Below, one piece after another: positions 52,916 to 61,437 of a stretch of 64,000 bases of DNA; positions within the stretch are counted from its first letter, which is position 1; each line of letters begins with the position of its first letter. The stretch lies in assembly GCF_009362785.1 (NCBI RefSeq), contig NZ_WHNQ01000021.1, forward strand, positions 82,873 to 146,872. Reading direction: 5' to 3'. Under the pieces are notes generated by a model. That model saw only the letters and a list, made by a program, of their open reading frames with translations, was not told the DNA's origin and searched no databases. Origin of the DNA: Paraburkholderia atlantica. Lineage in GTDB: Bacteria > Pseudomonadota > Gammaproteobacteria > Burkholderiales > Burkholderiaceae. A program made the translations under genes and the position numbers.

Positions 52916-53535
52916 ATTCTGGACAGCAGCGCATCGAGCGCTTCGTTCATGTGACGGATTGAGTCTTCGGCCATCAGCATCACCAGATGCGCGCGAAAAC
53001 TCCGATGTTCGAGCGCGAAGTTCACTTCGACGAGCAGCGCCACCTGCCATTGCAGCACGCCTGGCTGGAACACTTCGTCGAGCGTCAGCGTGTCGCCGAG
53101 CACGCCCGGCGCGGAAAACACCGGTGTGCGGCCGAGCTGGTCGAGTATCGACGACACGCAAGCGCCCGACAGCAGGTTCGCGACGTCGAGCATCAGTTCG
53201 CGCTCGCCGATCGCCTCGTAGCTCGAGCGCGCGTACGGGTCGCTGACGAGCGAACACAGCTGCGCGATGCTGTCGCTGCGACAGATCACCAGCACCTCGC
53301 CCTTGATGTCCGAGCGAAAGCCCTGACGCACCGCGCTGACCGTGTCGTCGATGTGGGTCATCTCGCGCAGCGTGCGCGCCGCATCGCTCACCGCGACCAT
53401 CTTCACGCGCGGCACCGACAGCTCGATAAACGAATCGAGCAGCCCCGCGAGCCGCGTCGCGGCCCGGCCCATCGCAAGGTTGGCGATTTCCTGAAGCGCG
53501 TCGCGCTGGTCTTCGGTGAAGGCGGGCTCAGACAT
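52912..53535 (-). CDS. CheC-like phosphatase
   Basis: A 207-residue CheC/CheX/FliY-family protein. Two active-site helices are visible: DALQEIANLAMGRAATRLA (Asp12, Glu16, Asn19) and ERELMLDVANLLSGACVSSI with a D-x-x-N core. CheC proteins dephosphorylate CheY-type regulators. The gene overlaps the response-regulator gene on one side and the cyclase on the other, so it probably dephosphorylates that small regulator. Its ATG lies within the end of the receiver gene. Confidence 0.82.
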   Translation of the reverse strand: MSEPAFTEDQRDALQEIANLAMGRAATRLAGLLDSFIELSVPRVKMVAVSDAARTLREMTHIDDTVSAVRQGFRSDIKGEVLVICRSDSIAQLCSLVSDPYARSSYEAIGERELMLDVANLLSGACVSSILDQLGRTPVFSAPGVLGDTLTLDEVFQPGVLQWQVALLVEVNFALEHRSFRAHLVMLMAEDSIRHMNEALDALLSRI

Positions 53536-53893
53536 ACAAGCCGTACTCCTTGAGGATGGGCAGGACCGCCTCCGACGTCACCGGCTTGGCGATGAACGCG
53601 ATCGCACCGAGTTCGCGCACGCGCTCCTGGGCGAGCGGCTGCACGTCCGCGGAAACGACGATCACGAAGGTATTGAGGTCCTCGTGCTGCAACGCTTCGA
53701 GGACCTGGTAGCCGGTCATGTCCGGCATCGTCAGATCGAGGAACATCACCGAGGCCTTGCCCTCGCGATACAGCGTGAGCGCCTCGCGCCCGTTCGTCGC
53801 GTAGGACACGTCGACGGCCCAGTCGGGCGGCAGTGCCTTCGTGAGCAACTTGCGGGCGAGCAGCGAATCGTCGGCGATCACAATGGGCAGCAT
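53528..53893 (-). CDS. Single-domain response regulator (CheY-like)
   Basis: A 121-residue receiver domain: acidic pocket IADDS (Asp8, Asp9), phosphoacceptor VMFLDLTMPDMTGY (Asp53) and AFIAKPVTS with the conserved Lys (about 104). It has no output domain, so it signals by protein contact, likely with the CheC-like protein and the PAS-GGDEF cyclase encoded in the same operon. The hybrid histidine kinase encoded divergently (54499) is a candidate phosphodonor. The ATG at 53893 is chosen because it gives the standard short receiver start. Confidence 0.9.
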   Translation of the reverse strand: MLPIVIADDSLLARKLLTKALPPDWAVDVSYATNGREALTLYREGKASVMFLDLTMPDMTGYQVLEALQHEDLNTFVIVVSADVQPLAQERVRELGAIAFIAKPVTSEAVLPILKEYGLYV

Positions 53894-54498
53894 GGCAACG
53901 GCGGGTCGGGCGGTTTTTGGGCGGGTCGGATAAAGGAATCGGCTCGTTCGTCTGCGCGTTTTCCGCGCCCGGTTGTGTGCGTTTTTCGTACGTCCCGACA
54001 GCGAAGGGCGGCACGCCTTCGCGTGATGCCGCCCGATGCGCGACCAGGTACAGTGGCGCCTGTCGAATTGCAAATGCCTTGGCGAGAGGGGTGCGAATGC
54101 AGCAGGACGCGTTTTGGCGGACCTTGACGATCCGGCGCACAGAGGCGCCAACGGCCTTTTATCGTGGCGAGGATTGTCGAAGCAAAGCCGCGCAAAAGCA
54201 ACTCGCCAGAATCGCCGACGGTAACGATCTGTTTCTATGCTAGGCGAATTTAAGAAATAGTTTTATCGTCGGGACGGGCATTTTTTTATCTTTATACTTT
54301 TGTGTACGTTTGCGCTTCCCGATTCGTCGCTGTTTTAAAGCCGCTTTTAAAGAACGGCCGGCACGGCGGACGCCCGTTCCCCACGCTTTGCGGCGAGTTT
54401 TTCCGCGCTGCGTCTATGCTTGTTCTGAAGGCGGCATGGTGCCGGCAATGGCCCGATACGGGGCTGCCACATTCGAACGACTTTTCGCGTCAACGACA
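53894..54498. other. Divergent intergenic region between response regulator and hybrid kinase genes
   Basis: AT-rich tracts at about 54240-54300 (GAATTTAAGAAATAG and TTTTTTTATCTTTATAC) probably contain promoters. Plus-strand open frames here extend the kinase upstream but without recognisable sequence. No separate gene was identified. Confidence 0.5.
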
Positions 54499-56793
54499 AT
54501 GACATCAGACCAGGTCGAGTCCGCCCGAGCGGGCCGCCTTTCGGGTCGTCCTGCCCGCGAGCAGGACGACGCGTCGTTTCCCGCCGTGCCGGAACAGAAC
54601 TTCCAGGTACGGCGCATCACACTGATCGCGCTGCTGGCCGCGGCGATCGTGCTGCCGTTCGTCTACGTCGCGGCGATGGCATTCACCGATCTGCGCTCGC
54701 GCGAGGCCGACGCGACCGAGCTGGCGCTGCGCACGGTGCGGGTCGCCGAAGAACACGCATTGAAGGTGTTCGACATGAACGAGACGCTGAACTCGCGCAT
54801 CGTCGATCTGACCGAGGGCCTCGACGACGACGGCATCCGCGCACGCGAACACACGATTCACGACAAGTTGCGCACGATGGGCGGCGGCTATCCGCAGGTG
54901 GCTTCGGTGTCGATCTACGGCGAACAGGGCGCGCTGCTGGCGAGCAGCCGCCTGTATCCGGCGCCGGAACTTTCGATCGGCCAGCGCGACGATTTCGTCG
55001 GCATCCGCGGCGGCAACGCGATCGAACGCGTGTCGAAGGTGATGACGGGGCACGTAAGCGGCGAGCAGGTGTTCAACATGGGCGTCGAGCGCCAGCAACT
55101 CAACGGTTCGTTCGCGGGCATCGTGTCGATCGCGCTGCGGCCCAGCTATTTCGACGCGTTCTATCGCGAACTGCTCGGCAACAGCGACGACACGCCGATC
55201 ATCATGAGCCTCGTGCGCACCGACGGCGCGGTCCTCGCGCATTACCCGCGCGGCCCGCGCGAGCCGACCGCGCTCGCATCGGATTCCCCGTTCGCCGAAG
55301 CGGTCTCGCACGGGCAGCGCTCCGGCGTCGTGCGGATGCACTCGAGCTTCGCCGGCGGCAACCTGATCGTCGCATTCCGGCATGTCGGCTCGTATCCGGT
55401 CTACGTGCTGTGCGGCTATCGCACCTCGGCGATCTGGGCCGCCTGGTACAAGCACCTGAGCGTGCTGATCCTGTCGATGTTCACGCCGTCGATCGCGCTG
55501 TGGTGCGTGATCTGGCTGTCGCTGCGCCGCCTCGGCGCCGAAGAGGAAGCGTGGCAGCGCTGGCAGGCCGAGGCATCGATGCGCCGCTCGATCGAATCCG
55601 CGTACCGCCAGTCGCGCAAGATGGAAGCGCTCGGCACGCTGGTCGGCAGCGTCGCGCACGACTTCAACAACCTGCTGATGATCCTGTCGGCCAACGTGCA
55701 GATCGTGCGACGCCGCGGCGTCGGCGGACTGGAGCGCGAACTGTCGGCGATGGAGCGCGCGTTGAAGAGCGGTCAGTCGCTGACGCGCCAACTGCTCGGC
55801 GTCGCCCGCAAGCAGCCGCTGCGCACCGAGACGCTGTCGCTCGAACGCTGGCTGCCGTCGTGCCGCGAGCTGCTGCGCGCGTCGCTAGGCGCGAAGGTGT
55901 CGCTCGTGATCGATGGCGGCGTCGATACCTGGCCGGTGCGTGTGGATGTCGCCGAGCTCGAGCTCGCGCTGATCAACGTCGCCGTCAATGCGCGCGATGC
56001 GATGGCCAACGGCGGGCGCTTCACCGCGCGCGCGCGCAATGTCGTGTTACGTCGCGAGGATGGCTTTCCGCTGACCGGCGAGTTCGTGCAACTGTCGCTC
56101 GAGGACACCGGTGCCGGCATGGCGCCCGACGTGCTCGCGCACGCGTTCGAGCCGCTGTTCACGACCAAGTCCAAAGGTATGGGCACAGGGCTCGGATTGC
56201 CGCAGGTGTTTGCGTTCTGCGAGGGCTCGGGCGGGCTCGCGGCAATCGACAGCGCGATCGGCGCGGGCACCTCGGTGCGGCTCTATCTGCCGCGCGCGTC
56301 GACCGAACCGCACACTGCCGGACCCGTCGAAGCGCTCGCGCCCGCAAGCGACGTGCGGCACGGCCTGCGCGTGCTGCTCGTCGAGGATAACGAAGAAGTC
56401 GCCGCCGGCACCGAAGCGCTATTGCAGATGATGGGCCACCAGGTGACCTGCGTGTTCAACGCCGACACGGCGCTGCGCGTGCTCGACGACGCCCGCGCGA
56501 AGCGCGCGGACACCGGCGAGCCGCTGCCGTTCGATCTGGTGCTGTCGGACATTCACATGCCCGGCAAGATGAACGGCATCGATCTGGCCGAAGCGGTGCT
56601 CGGATTCGATCCGCAGCTGCCGGTCATTCTCGTCACCGGCTACGCGGAAGAGCTCGACCGTGCGCAGCAGGTGAACGTGCACGTGCTGTCCAAACCATTC
56701 GATATCGGACTGCTCGAGCAGCTGCTCGAAACGATCCAGCACAACGCCGCGCCGACGAGCGCCGACACCGCCACGCATGCGGCCGATACCTGA
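54499..56793 (+). CDS. Hybrid sensor histidine kinase with Cache-like sensor and C-terminal receiver
   Basis: A 764-residue protein. Helix 1 (about 40-62), a large periplasmic Cache-like sensor (about 65-310) and helix 2 (about 318-342) are followed by a dimerisation helix with the phospho-acceptor His (GSVAHDFNNLLM, His387). The ATPase domain has the N-box NVAVNARDAM, the LSLEDTGAGM G1 box and GTGLGLPQVF. A C-terminal receiver carries VLLVEDNEEVAAG, the LSDIHMPGKMNG phospho-acceptor Asp and SKPFD. It senses an unknown periplasmic signal and may phosphorylate its own receiver or the divergent regulator. The start is uncertain; ATG 54436 would add 21 residues. Confidence 0.87.
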   Translation: MTSDQVESARAGRLSGRPAREQDDASFPAVPEQNFQVRRITLIALLAAAIVLPFVYVAAMAFTDLRSREADATELALRTVRVAEEHALKVFDMNETLNSRIVDLTEGLDDDGIRAREHTIHDKLRTMGGGYPQVASVSIYGEQGALLASSRLYPAPELSIGQRDDFVGIRGGNAIERVSKVMTGHVSGEQVFNMGVERQQLNGSFAGIVSIALRPSYFDAFYRELLGNSDDTPIIMSLVRTDGAVLAHYPRGPREPTALASDSPFAEAVSHGQRSGVVRMHSSFAGGNLIVAFRHVGSYPVYVLCGYRTSAIWAAWYKHLSVLILSMFTPSIALWCVIWLSLRRLGAEEEAWQRWQAEASMRRSIESAYRQSRKMEALGTLVGSVAHDFNNLLMILSANVQIVRRRGVGGLERELSAMERALKSGQSLTRQLLGVARKQPLRTETLSLERWLPSCRELLRASLGAKVSLVIDGGVDTWPVRVDVAELELALINVAVNARDAMANGGRFTARARNVVLRREDGFPLTGEFVQLSLEDTGAGMAPDVLAHAFEPLFTTKSKGMGTGLGLPQVFAFCEGSGGLAAIDSAIGAGTSVRLYLPRASTEPHTAGPVEALAPASDVRHGLRVLLVEDNEEVAAGTEALLQMMGHQVTCVFNADTALRVLDDARAKRADTGEPLPFDLVLSDIHMPGKMNGIDLAEAVLGFDPQLPVILVTGYAEELDRAQQVNVHVLSKPFDIGLLEQLLETIQHNAAPTSADTATHAADT

Positions 56794-56831
56794 GCTCCGC
56801 GTCGTCCCTGCGTCATTTACCTGCCCTTGTA

Positions 56832-56868
56832 AAAAGCGCGGCGCTCGCACGCTGCGCTTTTTTTTCGT
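56832..56868 (+). terminator. Terminator after the hybrid kinase gene
   Basis: A stem AAAAGCGC-G-GCG with CGC-T-GCGCTTTT around a CTCGCA loop, followed by further T residues. Confidence 0.82.
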
Positions 56869-57030
56869 CGCGAGTCCGCGTCATGCGTAGTGCGCCGCGC
56901 ATCGCGGCCGGGCATGGGACGCAGCGCCGCCGCGCGGCGGTGCGGGGGCATGATCGTTGCGTGCCCAAAGACGGCAAGGGACGACGCCTCGGGCGCCGCC
57001 CGTTCCAGCAGAACATGTCGGGAGACAACC

Positions 57031-58203
57031 ATGCAACATCTCGTGATTGGTTTATTCGACACTTACATGCAGGCTGAAACCGCCCGCGACACGCTCGTGC
57101 AAACCGGTTTCGCGCGCGAGAAGATCGAGTTGCAGGCGAACGCCGAACCGTCGGTTGGCTCGGCCACCAGCGAAGTCGCCAATGCGGGCGTGCTCGCGAA
57201 TATCGAGCGCTTTCTCGCCAGCCTGTTCTCGACCGGACCGCGTCCGTCGGACACCGCCCGTTATGCCGAGGCGATGCGGCGTGGGGCGGTGCTCGTGTGT
57301 GTTCATGCCGCGAGCCAGTCGCATGCGGAACTGGCGCGCAACACGCTCGTGCGGCTCGGCGCGATCGATATCGGCGACCGCTTGCCCGAGACGGACACCC
57401 CGGTCGCCCCCAACCGCGATCACTCGGTGCTCGATGAGCTGGGCATCGGCGCGGTGATGCCGGGTACGCCGCGTACGTCGAGCGTGACGACCGAGGCGGG
57501 CGCGACGCGCGGCACGCGGGACACCACGGCAACACCGGGTGCGGGTGTGAGTTCGAGCAGCGGCGCGGCGGGTGCGGCGGGCGTGAACGAATCGACCGGA
57601 ATCGCCGGCGCAACGGGCGCCACTTCGGCGACCGGTACGACCGCACCCGACACCATGCCTGCTGCCGCCACCCCGCGACCCGATCCGCTGACCGCCATGC
57701 CGCCGCCGGACATCGGCGCCGCCGCCGAGCCGTTCGCGCCGCCACCGATCAGCGAACGGCCGACGAGCGATCCGGTCAACGAACCCATCGCCGATCCGCT
57801 CACCGGCGATGCGGGGCGCAGCGCGATCGCCGCCGGCTCCGTGCCGGGTTCGGGCGCGGTGATGCAGCCGCAGCCGCCCGACATCGTCCCCGAAGGCGGA
57901 CAGCCGGGCACCGGTCCCGGCGACCAGATGCCGAACGAATATCTGGAGTACGAAGAGGACTTCCGCACGCACTACGACGATCAGTACGCAGCCGCGAACG
58001 CGCGCTACGAAGACTACGTGCCCGCCTATCGTTACGGCGCGGAGATCGGTCGCGACGCGCGCTTCCGCGATCGTCCGTGGGAAGAGATCGAGCCCGAAGC
58101 GCGCCGCCATTGGGAAACCACGTCGCCGGAGAGCACGTGGGAGCGCTTCAAGCTCGCGGTGCGTCATGGGTGGGAGCGGGTGACCGGGCATCACGACGTG
58201 TAA
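57031..58203 (+). CDS. Large low-complexity protein with stress-protein-like ends
   Basis: A 390-residue soluble protein. The N-terminus (HLVIGLFDTYMQAETARDTL, then FAREKIELQAN) looks like a general-stress-protein 17M-type ferredoxin-like domain. The middle (about residues 140-300) is disordered, Ala/Gly/Thr/Pro-rich with DPLT and DPVN repeats. The C-terminus has a Tyr- and Trp-rich helical block (RYEDYVPAYRYGAEIGRDAR, RPWEEIEPEARRHWE, STWERFKLAVRHGWERV). Such C-termini occur in uncharacterised bacterial stress proteins. The ATG follows GGGAGACAACC. Function unknown; a role in stress or osmotic response is only a guess. Confidence 0.72.
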   Translation: MQHLVIGLFDTYMQAETARDTLVQTGFAREKIELQANAEPSVGSATSEVANAGVLANIERFLASLFSTGPRPSDTARYAEAMRRGAVLVCVHAASQSHAELARNTLVRLGAIDIGDRLPETDTPVAPNRDHSVLDELGIGAVMPGTPRTSSVTTEAGATRGTRDTTATPGAGVSSSSGAAGAAGVNESTGIAGATGATSATGTTAPDTMPAAATPRPDPLTAMPPPDIGAAAEPFAPPPISERPTSDPVNEPIADPLTGDAGRSAIAAGSVPGSGAVMQPQPPDIVPEGGQPGTGPGDQMPNEYLEYEEDFRTHYDDQYAAANARYEDYVPAYRYGAEIGRDARFRDRPWEEIEPEARRHWETTSPESTWERFKLAVRHGWERVTGHHDV

Positions 58204-58307
58204 GCGATGCGGAAAGCGAAACGGGCGCGGCCGCCTCACGCGGCGCGCGCCGTGTTCTCGTTGCTTCGGCGGAGGGTCAGGGCGCGGTCGGCGCCGCTAA
58301 GTCCCGG

Positions 58308-58865
58308 CTACGCCACCGCCCCATGCCGCTTGATCCACGTGACGTAGCGGTCCATGAACGACTGCAGGAACTTGCGCGTGCCGTCGTTGACGATCTCGCC
58401 TTTTTCGTTGATCACCGACGGATCGTGCTTGATGAACACCTCGGGCTGACCCATCGTCGCGACGTCGAGATAGGCGAGCACGTTGCGCAGATGCTGTTGC
58501 GCGAGCGCCGTACCGGTGGCGCCGACCGAGGTGCCGATCACCGCGCCGGGCTTGTTGCCCCACGAGTTCGTGCCCCACGGCCGCGAGCCCCAGTCGAGCG
58601 CGTTTTTCAGCACGCCCGGTATCGAGCGGTTGTATTCGGGCGTCACGAACAGCAGACCGTCCGCGGCTTGCACGCGCTCCTTGAGCTTCTTGCCGGCTTC
58701 CGGATAGTCGGCGTCGTACTCCTGTGAGTACAGCGGCAGGGAGCCGATATCGATGTATTCGAAGGTGAAATCGGCTGGAGCAAGGGAAATCACCGCCTGA
58801 GCCAGCTGGCGATTGAACGAATCCCGCCGCAGGCTGCCGACGACCACTGCAATGTGATAGGCCAT
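58308..58865 (-). CDS. NADPH-dependent FMN reductase (chromate reductase-like)
   Basis: A 185-residue flavodoxin-like reductase. The FMN phosphate loop is VVVGSLRRDSFNRQLAQAV, and the flavin-facing VTPEYNRSIPGVLKNALDW and GTSVGATGTALAQQHLRN are conserved. These enzymes, such as YieF/ChrR-type, reduce quinones, azo compounds or chromate with NAD(P)H in the cytosol. The start is the ATG at 58865. The gene is divergent from a small hypothetical gene across a region with DnaA-box-like sites. Confidence 0.88.
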   Translation of the reverse strand: MAYHIAVVVGSLRRDSFNRQLAQAVISLAPADFTFEYIDIGSLPLYSQEYDADYPEAGKKLKERVQAADGLLFVTPEYNRSIPGVLKNALDWGSRPWGTNSWGNKPGAVIGTSVGATGTALAQQHLRNVLAYLDVATMGQPEVFIKHDPSVINEKGEIVNDGTRKFLQSFMDRYVTWIKRHGAVA

Positions 58866-59003
58866 GTTCGCTTCCTCAGTTAGTGCGCTCGACGCGCAGA
58901 GAGTAGGACTGTTCATGATAGGCAAAAGCCGCGTGAAACGCCTGGCCACTGGCGGATTTGGCGAGGCGATAGCGGATCGGGAAGGGTTCTTGCGGCACCT
59001 GTC

Positions 59004-59064
59004 GGTGGATAACCTCGCAGCTCGAAAAGTTATCCACAGAATCGCTGAATAACCTTGTGGATAA
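59004..59064. other. Cluster of three DnaA-box-like sites
   Basis: TTATCCACA occurs perfectly at 59030-59038, its reverse complement TGTGGATAA at 59056-59064, and GGTGGATAA (one mismatch) at 59004-59012. Three DnaA-box matches within about 60 bp, two perfect and facing each other, suggest DnaA binding. No dnaA, parAB or repA gene is close, so this is more likely a regulatory or titration site than an origin. Confidence 0.5.
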
Positions 59065-59154
59065 GTAGAACTTTTGCCTTGTCAATCAAGCATGCCTTCG
59101 GGCCAGGGCGATCTGAGGCAAATGGGCACCATCGACCTTCTGGAGGACCGGATC

Positions 59155-59370
59155 ATGAGTCTCGACTACGCAGGAAAATCTCACGACGAAGCGGTCGCCG
59201 CGCGCAAGAAAGCGCGGCAGCGCGCGCAGGAACCGGCGGGCGGCGAGATGGCCGTCGACGGCGTCGAAGCCGATGCCACGCATAGTTGCGGCGAGTTGTC
59301 GGAGCAAGGCAAGCAGGTATGGCGCACGGGCGCCGGGCTCGATGGCGGAGGCAAGGCGCCGAGCCGCTAG
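59155..59370 (+). CDS. Small hypothetical protein, 71 residues
   Basis: It begins MSLDYAGKSHDEAVAARKKA and has one strongly charged helix, then VDGVEADATHSCGELSEQGK with a single Cys. The ATG is preceded by GGAGGACCGGATC. An earlier in-frame ATG (59092) is possible. No family was recognised. Similar small proteins seem common in Burkholderiaceae (inference). A rho-independent-like terminator shared with the convergent peptide gene follows. Confidence 0.55.
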   Translation: MSLDYAGKSHDEAVAARKKARQRAQEPAGGEMAVDGVEADATHSCGELSEQGKQVWRTGAGLDGGGKAPSR

Positions 59371-59390
59371 GGGCTGTACGCTGAATGCAA

Positions 59391-59416
59391 AAAGGGCGCC
59401 GTTGCCGGCGCCCTTT
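59391..59416. terminator. Bidirectional terminator
   Basis: A stem AAAGGGCGCC with GGCGCCCTTT around GTTGCC, then TTCTTTTG on the plus strand; the minus strand reads a shorter T-rich tail. Confidence 0.82.
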
Positions 59417-59452
59417 TCTTTTGCTTGCTTGCTGCGTATTTCGACGTGCCGC

Positions 59453-59587
59453 TCAGTTGCCGAAAAATACGTTGCAGTACGACGCCGGGCCGTTGCAGGT
59501 CGAAGCGGGAGCGTCGGCGTGAGCGACGCCCGAAGCGGCTGCGAACAGGGCGGCCGAAGCGATCAGAGCGGAGAAAATGCGTTTCAT
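59453..59587 (-). CDS. Tiny secreted peptide precursor, 44 residues
   Basis: A signal peptide (MKRIFSALIASAALFAAASG, cleavage near AHA or ADA) followed by a mature peptide of about 20 residues, APASTCNGPASYCNVFFGN, with two Cys that could form one disulfide. The ATG at 59587 is preceded by AGGACCCGAACC on the minus strand. Comparable short exported peptides occur in Burkholderiaceae but have no assigned role. The size, clean signal peptide and own terminator support a real gene. Confidence 0.65.
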   Translation of the reverse strand: MKRIFSALIASAALFAAASGVAHADAPASTCNGPASYCNVFFGN

Positions 59588-59896
59588 GGTTCGGGTCCTC
59601 GTTTGCGTATGGTTGCGCGATCTGATGCGATCGATGGCGTGAAGAATAGCGAGCGGGCCCGCGTCCACAAACAGCGAAGATGAGAAGACATTTTTTTGTA
59701 GATTGAAATAATCGTTGTTATCTGAGAGCGCGGAATTGGTGGCCGATCGCGAGGTTTTGATTGACCGATACGCCGATTCAAAAGCCTTCTCTCGGGCTGG
59801 CTCGAAATATCGTTTCTTGCAACAATCAATTTCCGATGTCATAAGCCGCCGCGCCGCGCGACCAAGCTCCTCGGGCCATCGATCGCCAAGGCGTAT
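59588..59896. other. Divergent promoter region between the peptide and sigma-factor genes
   Basis: It is AT-rich compared with flanks (about 59690-59720 and 59805-59835). No gene was recognised. It probably contains the promoters of both genes. Confidence 0.45.
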
Positions 59897-60649
59897 ATGT
59901 TCAATACCGATTCGTTAGGGCAGGAACGTGAGGGACAATGGCGCACGTATCCGCAAATCGTGCGAGGACGACCATCCGCTCATGACTCACAACGTTTCAG
60001 GGCAACACGCGCAGCCGACAGCGCAGCGACGGAGCACGCCGTGACGCAGCCAGGCGGTCCGTCGCTCGACGATCCCATCTATCTCGCGCAATTGCGGCGC
60101 GACCTTGTGCGCTTCGCCCGTCTGCAATTGCGCGATGCCGCGGCCGCCGAGGACGCCGTGCAGGAAGCGCTGACCGCCGCGTGGACTCAGGCCGGGCGTT
60201 TCGCCGCGCAGTCGGAGCACAAGACCTGGGTATTCGGCATCCTGCGCCACAAGCTCGTCGACACGCTGCGCGCGCGCCAGCGCACGGTCAATTTGTCAGC
60301 GCTCGAAGCCGAACTCGACGGAGAGGCGTTACTCGATCGCGAGCTGTTCAAGGACAACGGCCACTGGTCGCGCGAGACCAAGCCGCGTCCATGGCCGACA
60401 CCCGAAACCGCATTGCGCCAGCAGCAGTTCTGGACGTTGTTTGAAATGTGCCTCGAGCATTTGCCCGAGCACATCGGACGCGTGTTCATGATGCGGGAGT
60501 TTCTCGACCTCGACATTGCGGCGATCTGTGCCGAACTGCAGATCAACGCGAATCATTGCAGCGTGCTGATCTATCGGGCGCGGCTGCGGCTGCGCACGTG
60601 CCTGAGCGAAAAAGGCCTATCCAGCGAGGATGCGAATGGGGAAGTGTAA
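59897..60649 (+). CDS. ECF-type RNA polymerase sigma factor
   Basis: About 250 residues from ATG 59897, or about 202 from a GTG at 60041 that has GGAG upstream. Region 2 is clear: LRRDLVRFARLQLRDAAAAE with DAVQEALTAAW and KTWVFGILRHKLVDTLRARQ. Region 4 is LEHLPEHIGRVFMMREFLDL with CAELQINANHCSVLIYRARL. The order and size match ECF sigma factors of the group with a short zf-HC2 anti-sigma or regulator gene behind. That gene (60636) overlaps the 3' end of this one by 14 bp. The trigger stress is unknown. Confidence 0.85.
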   Translation: MFNTDSLGQEREGQWRTYPQIVRGRPSAHDSQRFRATRAADSAATEHAVTQPGGPSLDDPIYLAQLRRDLVRFARLQLRDAAAAEDAVQEALTAAWTQAGRFAAQSEHKTWVFGILRHKLVDTLRARQRTVNLSALEAELDGEALLDRELFKDNGHWSRETKPRPWPTPETALRQQQFWTLFEMCLEHLPEHIGRVFMMREFLDLDIAAICAELQINANHCSVLIYRARLRLRTCLSEKGLSSEDANGEV

Positions 60650-60842
60650 GGACATCACGCGGCTGCTATCCGACGCGCTCGACCGCTCGCTGTCGACTGG
60701 CGAATGGCTCGCGATCCGCCTGCATCTGCCGACCTGCAGCGGGTGTCGGAACTATCGCAAACAGATCCGCCTGCTGCGGGTCGCCGCGCATGTGGCGAGC
60801 GGGGTCGCGAGCGCCGATGGAGCAAAGAGCGGCGACGAGTGA
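60636..60842 (+). CDS. zf-HC2-type putative anti-sigma factor or regulator
   Basis: A 68-residue soluble protein overlapping the sigma-factor gene by 14 bp. The HxxxCxxC zinc motif of anti-sigma factors is present as LHLPTCSGC, preceded by CKDITRLLSDALDRSLSTGE. Such zf-HC2 proteins bind ECF sigma factors and hold them inactive, often in response to redox. There is no membrane anchor, so it would be a cytosolic ZAS-type protein. Starting at 60630 (MRMGKC) is also possible. Confidence 0.78.
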   Translation: MGKCKDITRLLSDALDRSLSTGEWLAIRLHLPTCSGCRNYRKQIRLLRVAAHVASGVASADGAKSGDE

Positions 60843-60864
60843 TTTGCCGCTGTCCCATCGAGGT

Positions 60865-61155
60865 TCAGCGCTCAACGGGCGGCACGTCGCGATAGCGTTC
60901 GAAAAAGCGGGCATGCGACGCTTCATCGATGCCGACAGGATGTGCATCGGCACGCGCGGGATGTTTGGCAAGTTGCGCCCGCGTGCGAATCGGCCGATGC
61001 GCGAAATTGCCGCCGCAATTCGGACACACGTTGCGCAGCTTGGTCAGCGCGCAGACCTCGCAGAACGTGCATTCGTAGGTGCAGATCATCGCGTCGGCCG
61101 CGTTCGGCGGAAGTGACTTGCCGCAGCCTTCGCAGGTTGGTCGCAATTCGAGCAT
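60865..61155 (-). CDS. DUF1272 zinc-ribbon-like protein
   Basis: A 96-residue protein rich in Cys at the N-terminus: LRPTCEGCGKSLPP, MICTYECTFCEVCAL, NVCPNCGGNFAHRP. This is the DUF1272 pattern of two zinc-binding knuckles. A charged C-terminal helix (SHARFFERYRDVPPVER) follows. Function is unknown; the family is small and cytosolic. It is convergent with the zf-HC2 gene. Confidence 0.87.
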   Translation of the reverse strand: MLELRPTCEGCGKSLPPNAADAMICTYECTFCEVCALTKLRNVCPNCGGNFAHRPIRTRAQLAKHPARADAHPVGIDEASHARFFERYRDVPPVER

Positions 61156-61437
61156 GACGGAGGCTCCTGTTAGTGGCGACGCGATGAGCGGGTTGCGTGC
61201 CAAGCGTTGCGAGAGGATCGATGCAGCGGCGAGCTGGTGGCCGCCGGCGCTGCTGTGCCGGTCGATTGTAGCGGGAAGGGATGGACCGGGCGTTCGGCGT
61301 TCGGCAATGCTTCGCGAGTGCCGCATGATTTGCTTATGCGAATTAATCGGTTCGTCCAAGCGGGCAGACGAATTATCGTCGGAGCCACTCGGACCGTCTG
61401 TTGGTGTCCGTCAAATTCTCTTTCGACGAGTATTCTC

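Noticed and set aside
59004..59064. Calling the DnaA-box cluster a replication origin
   Set aside because: No dnaA, dnaN, parAB or repA gene and no AT-rich unwinding repeat was seen nearby; only the sites themselves are supported.
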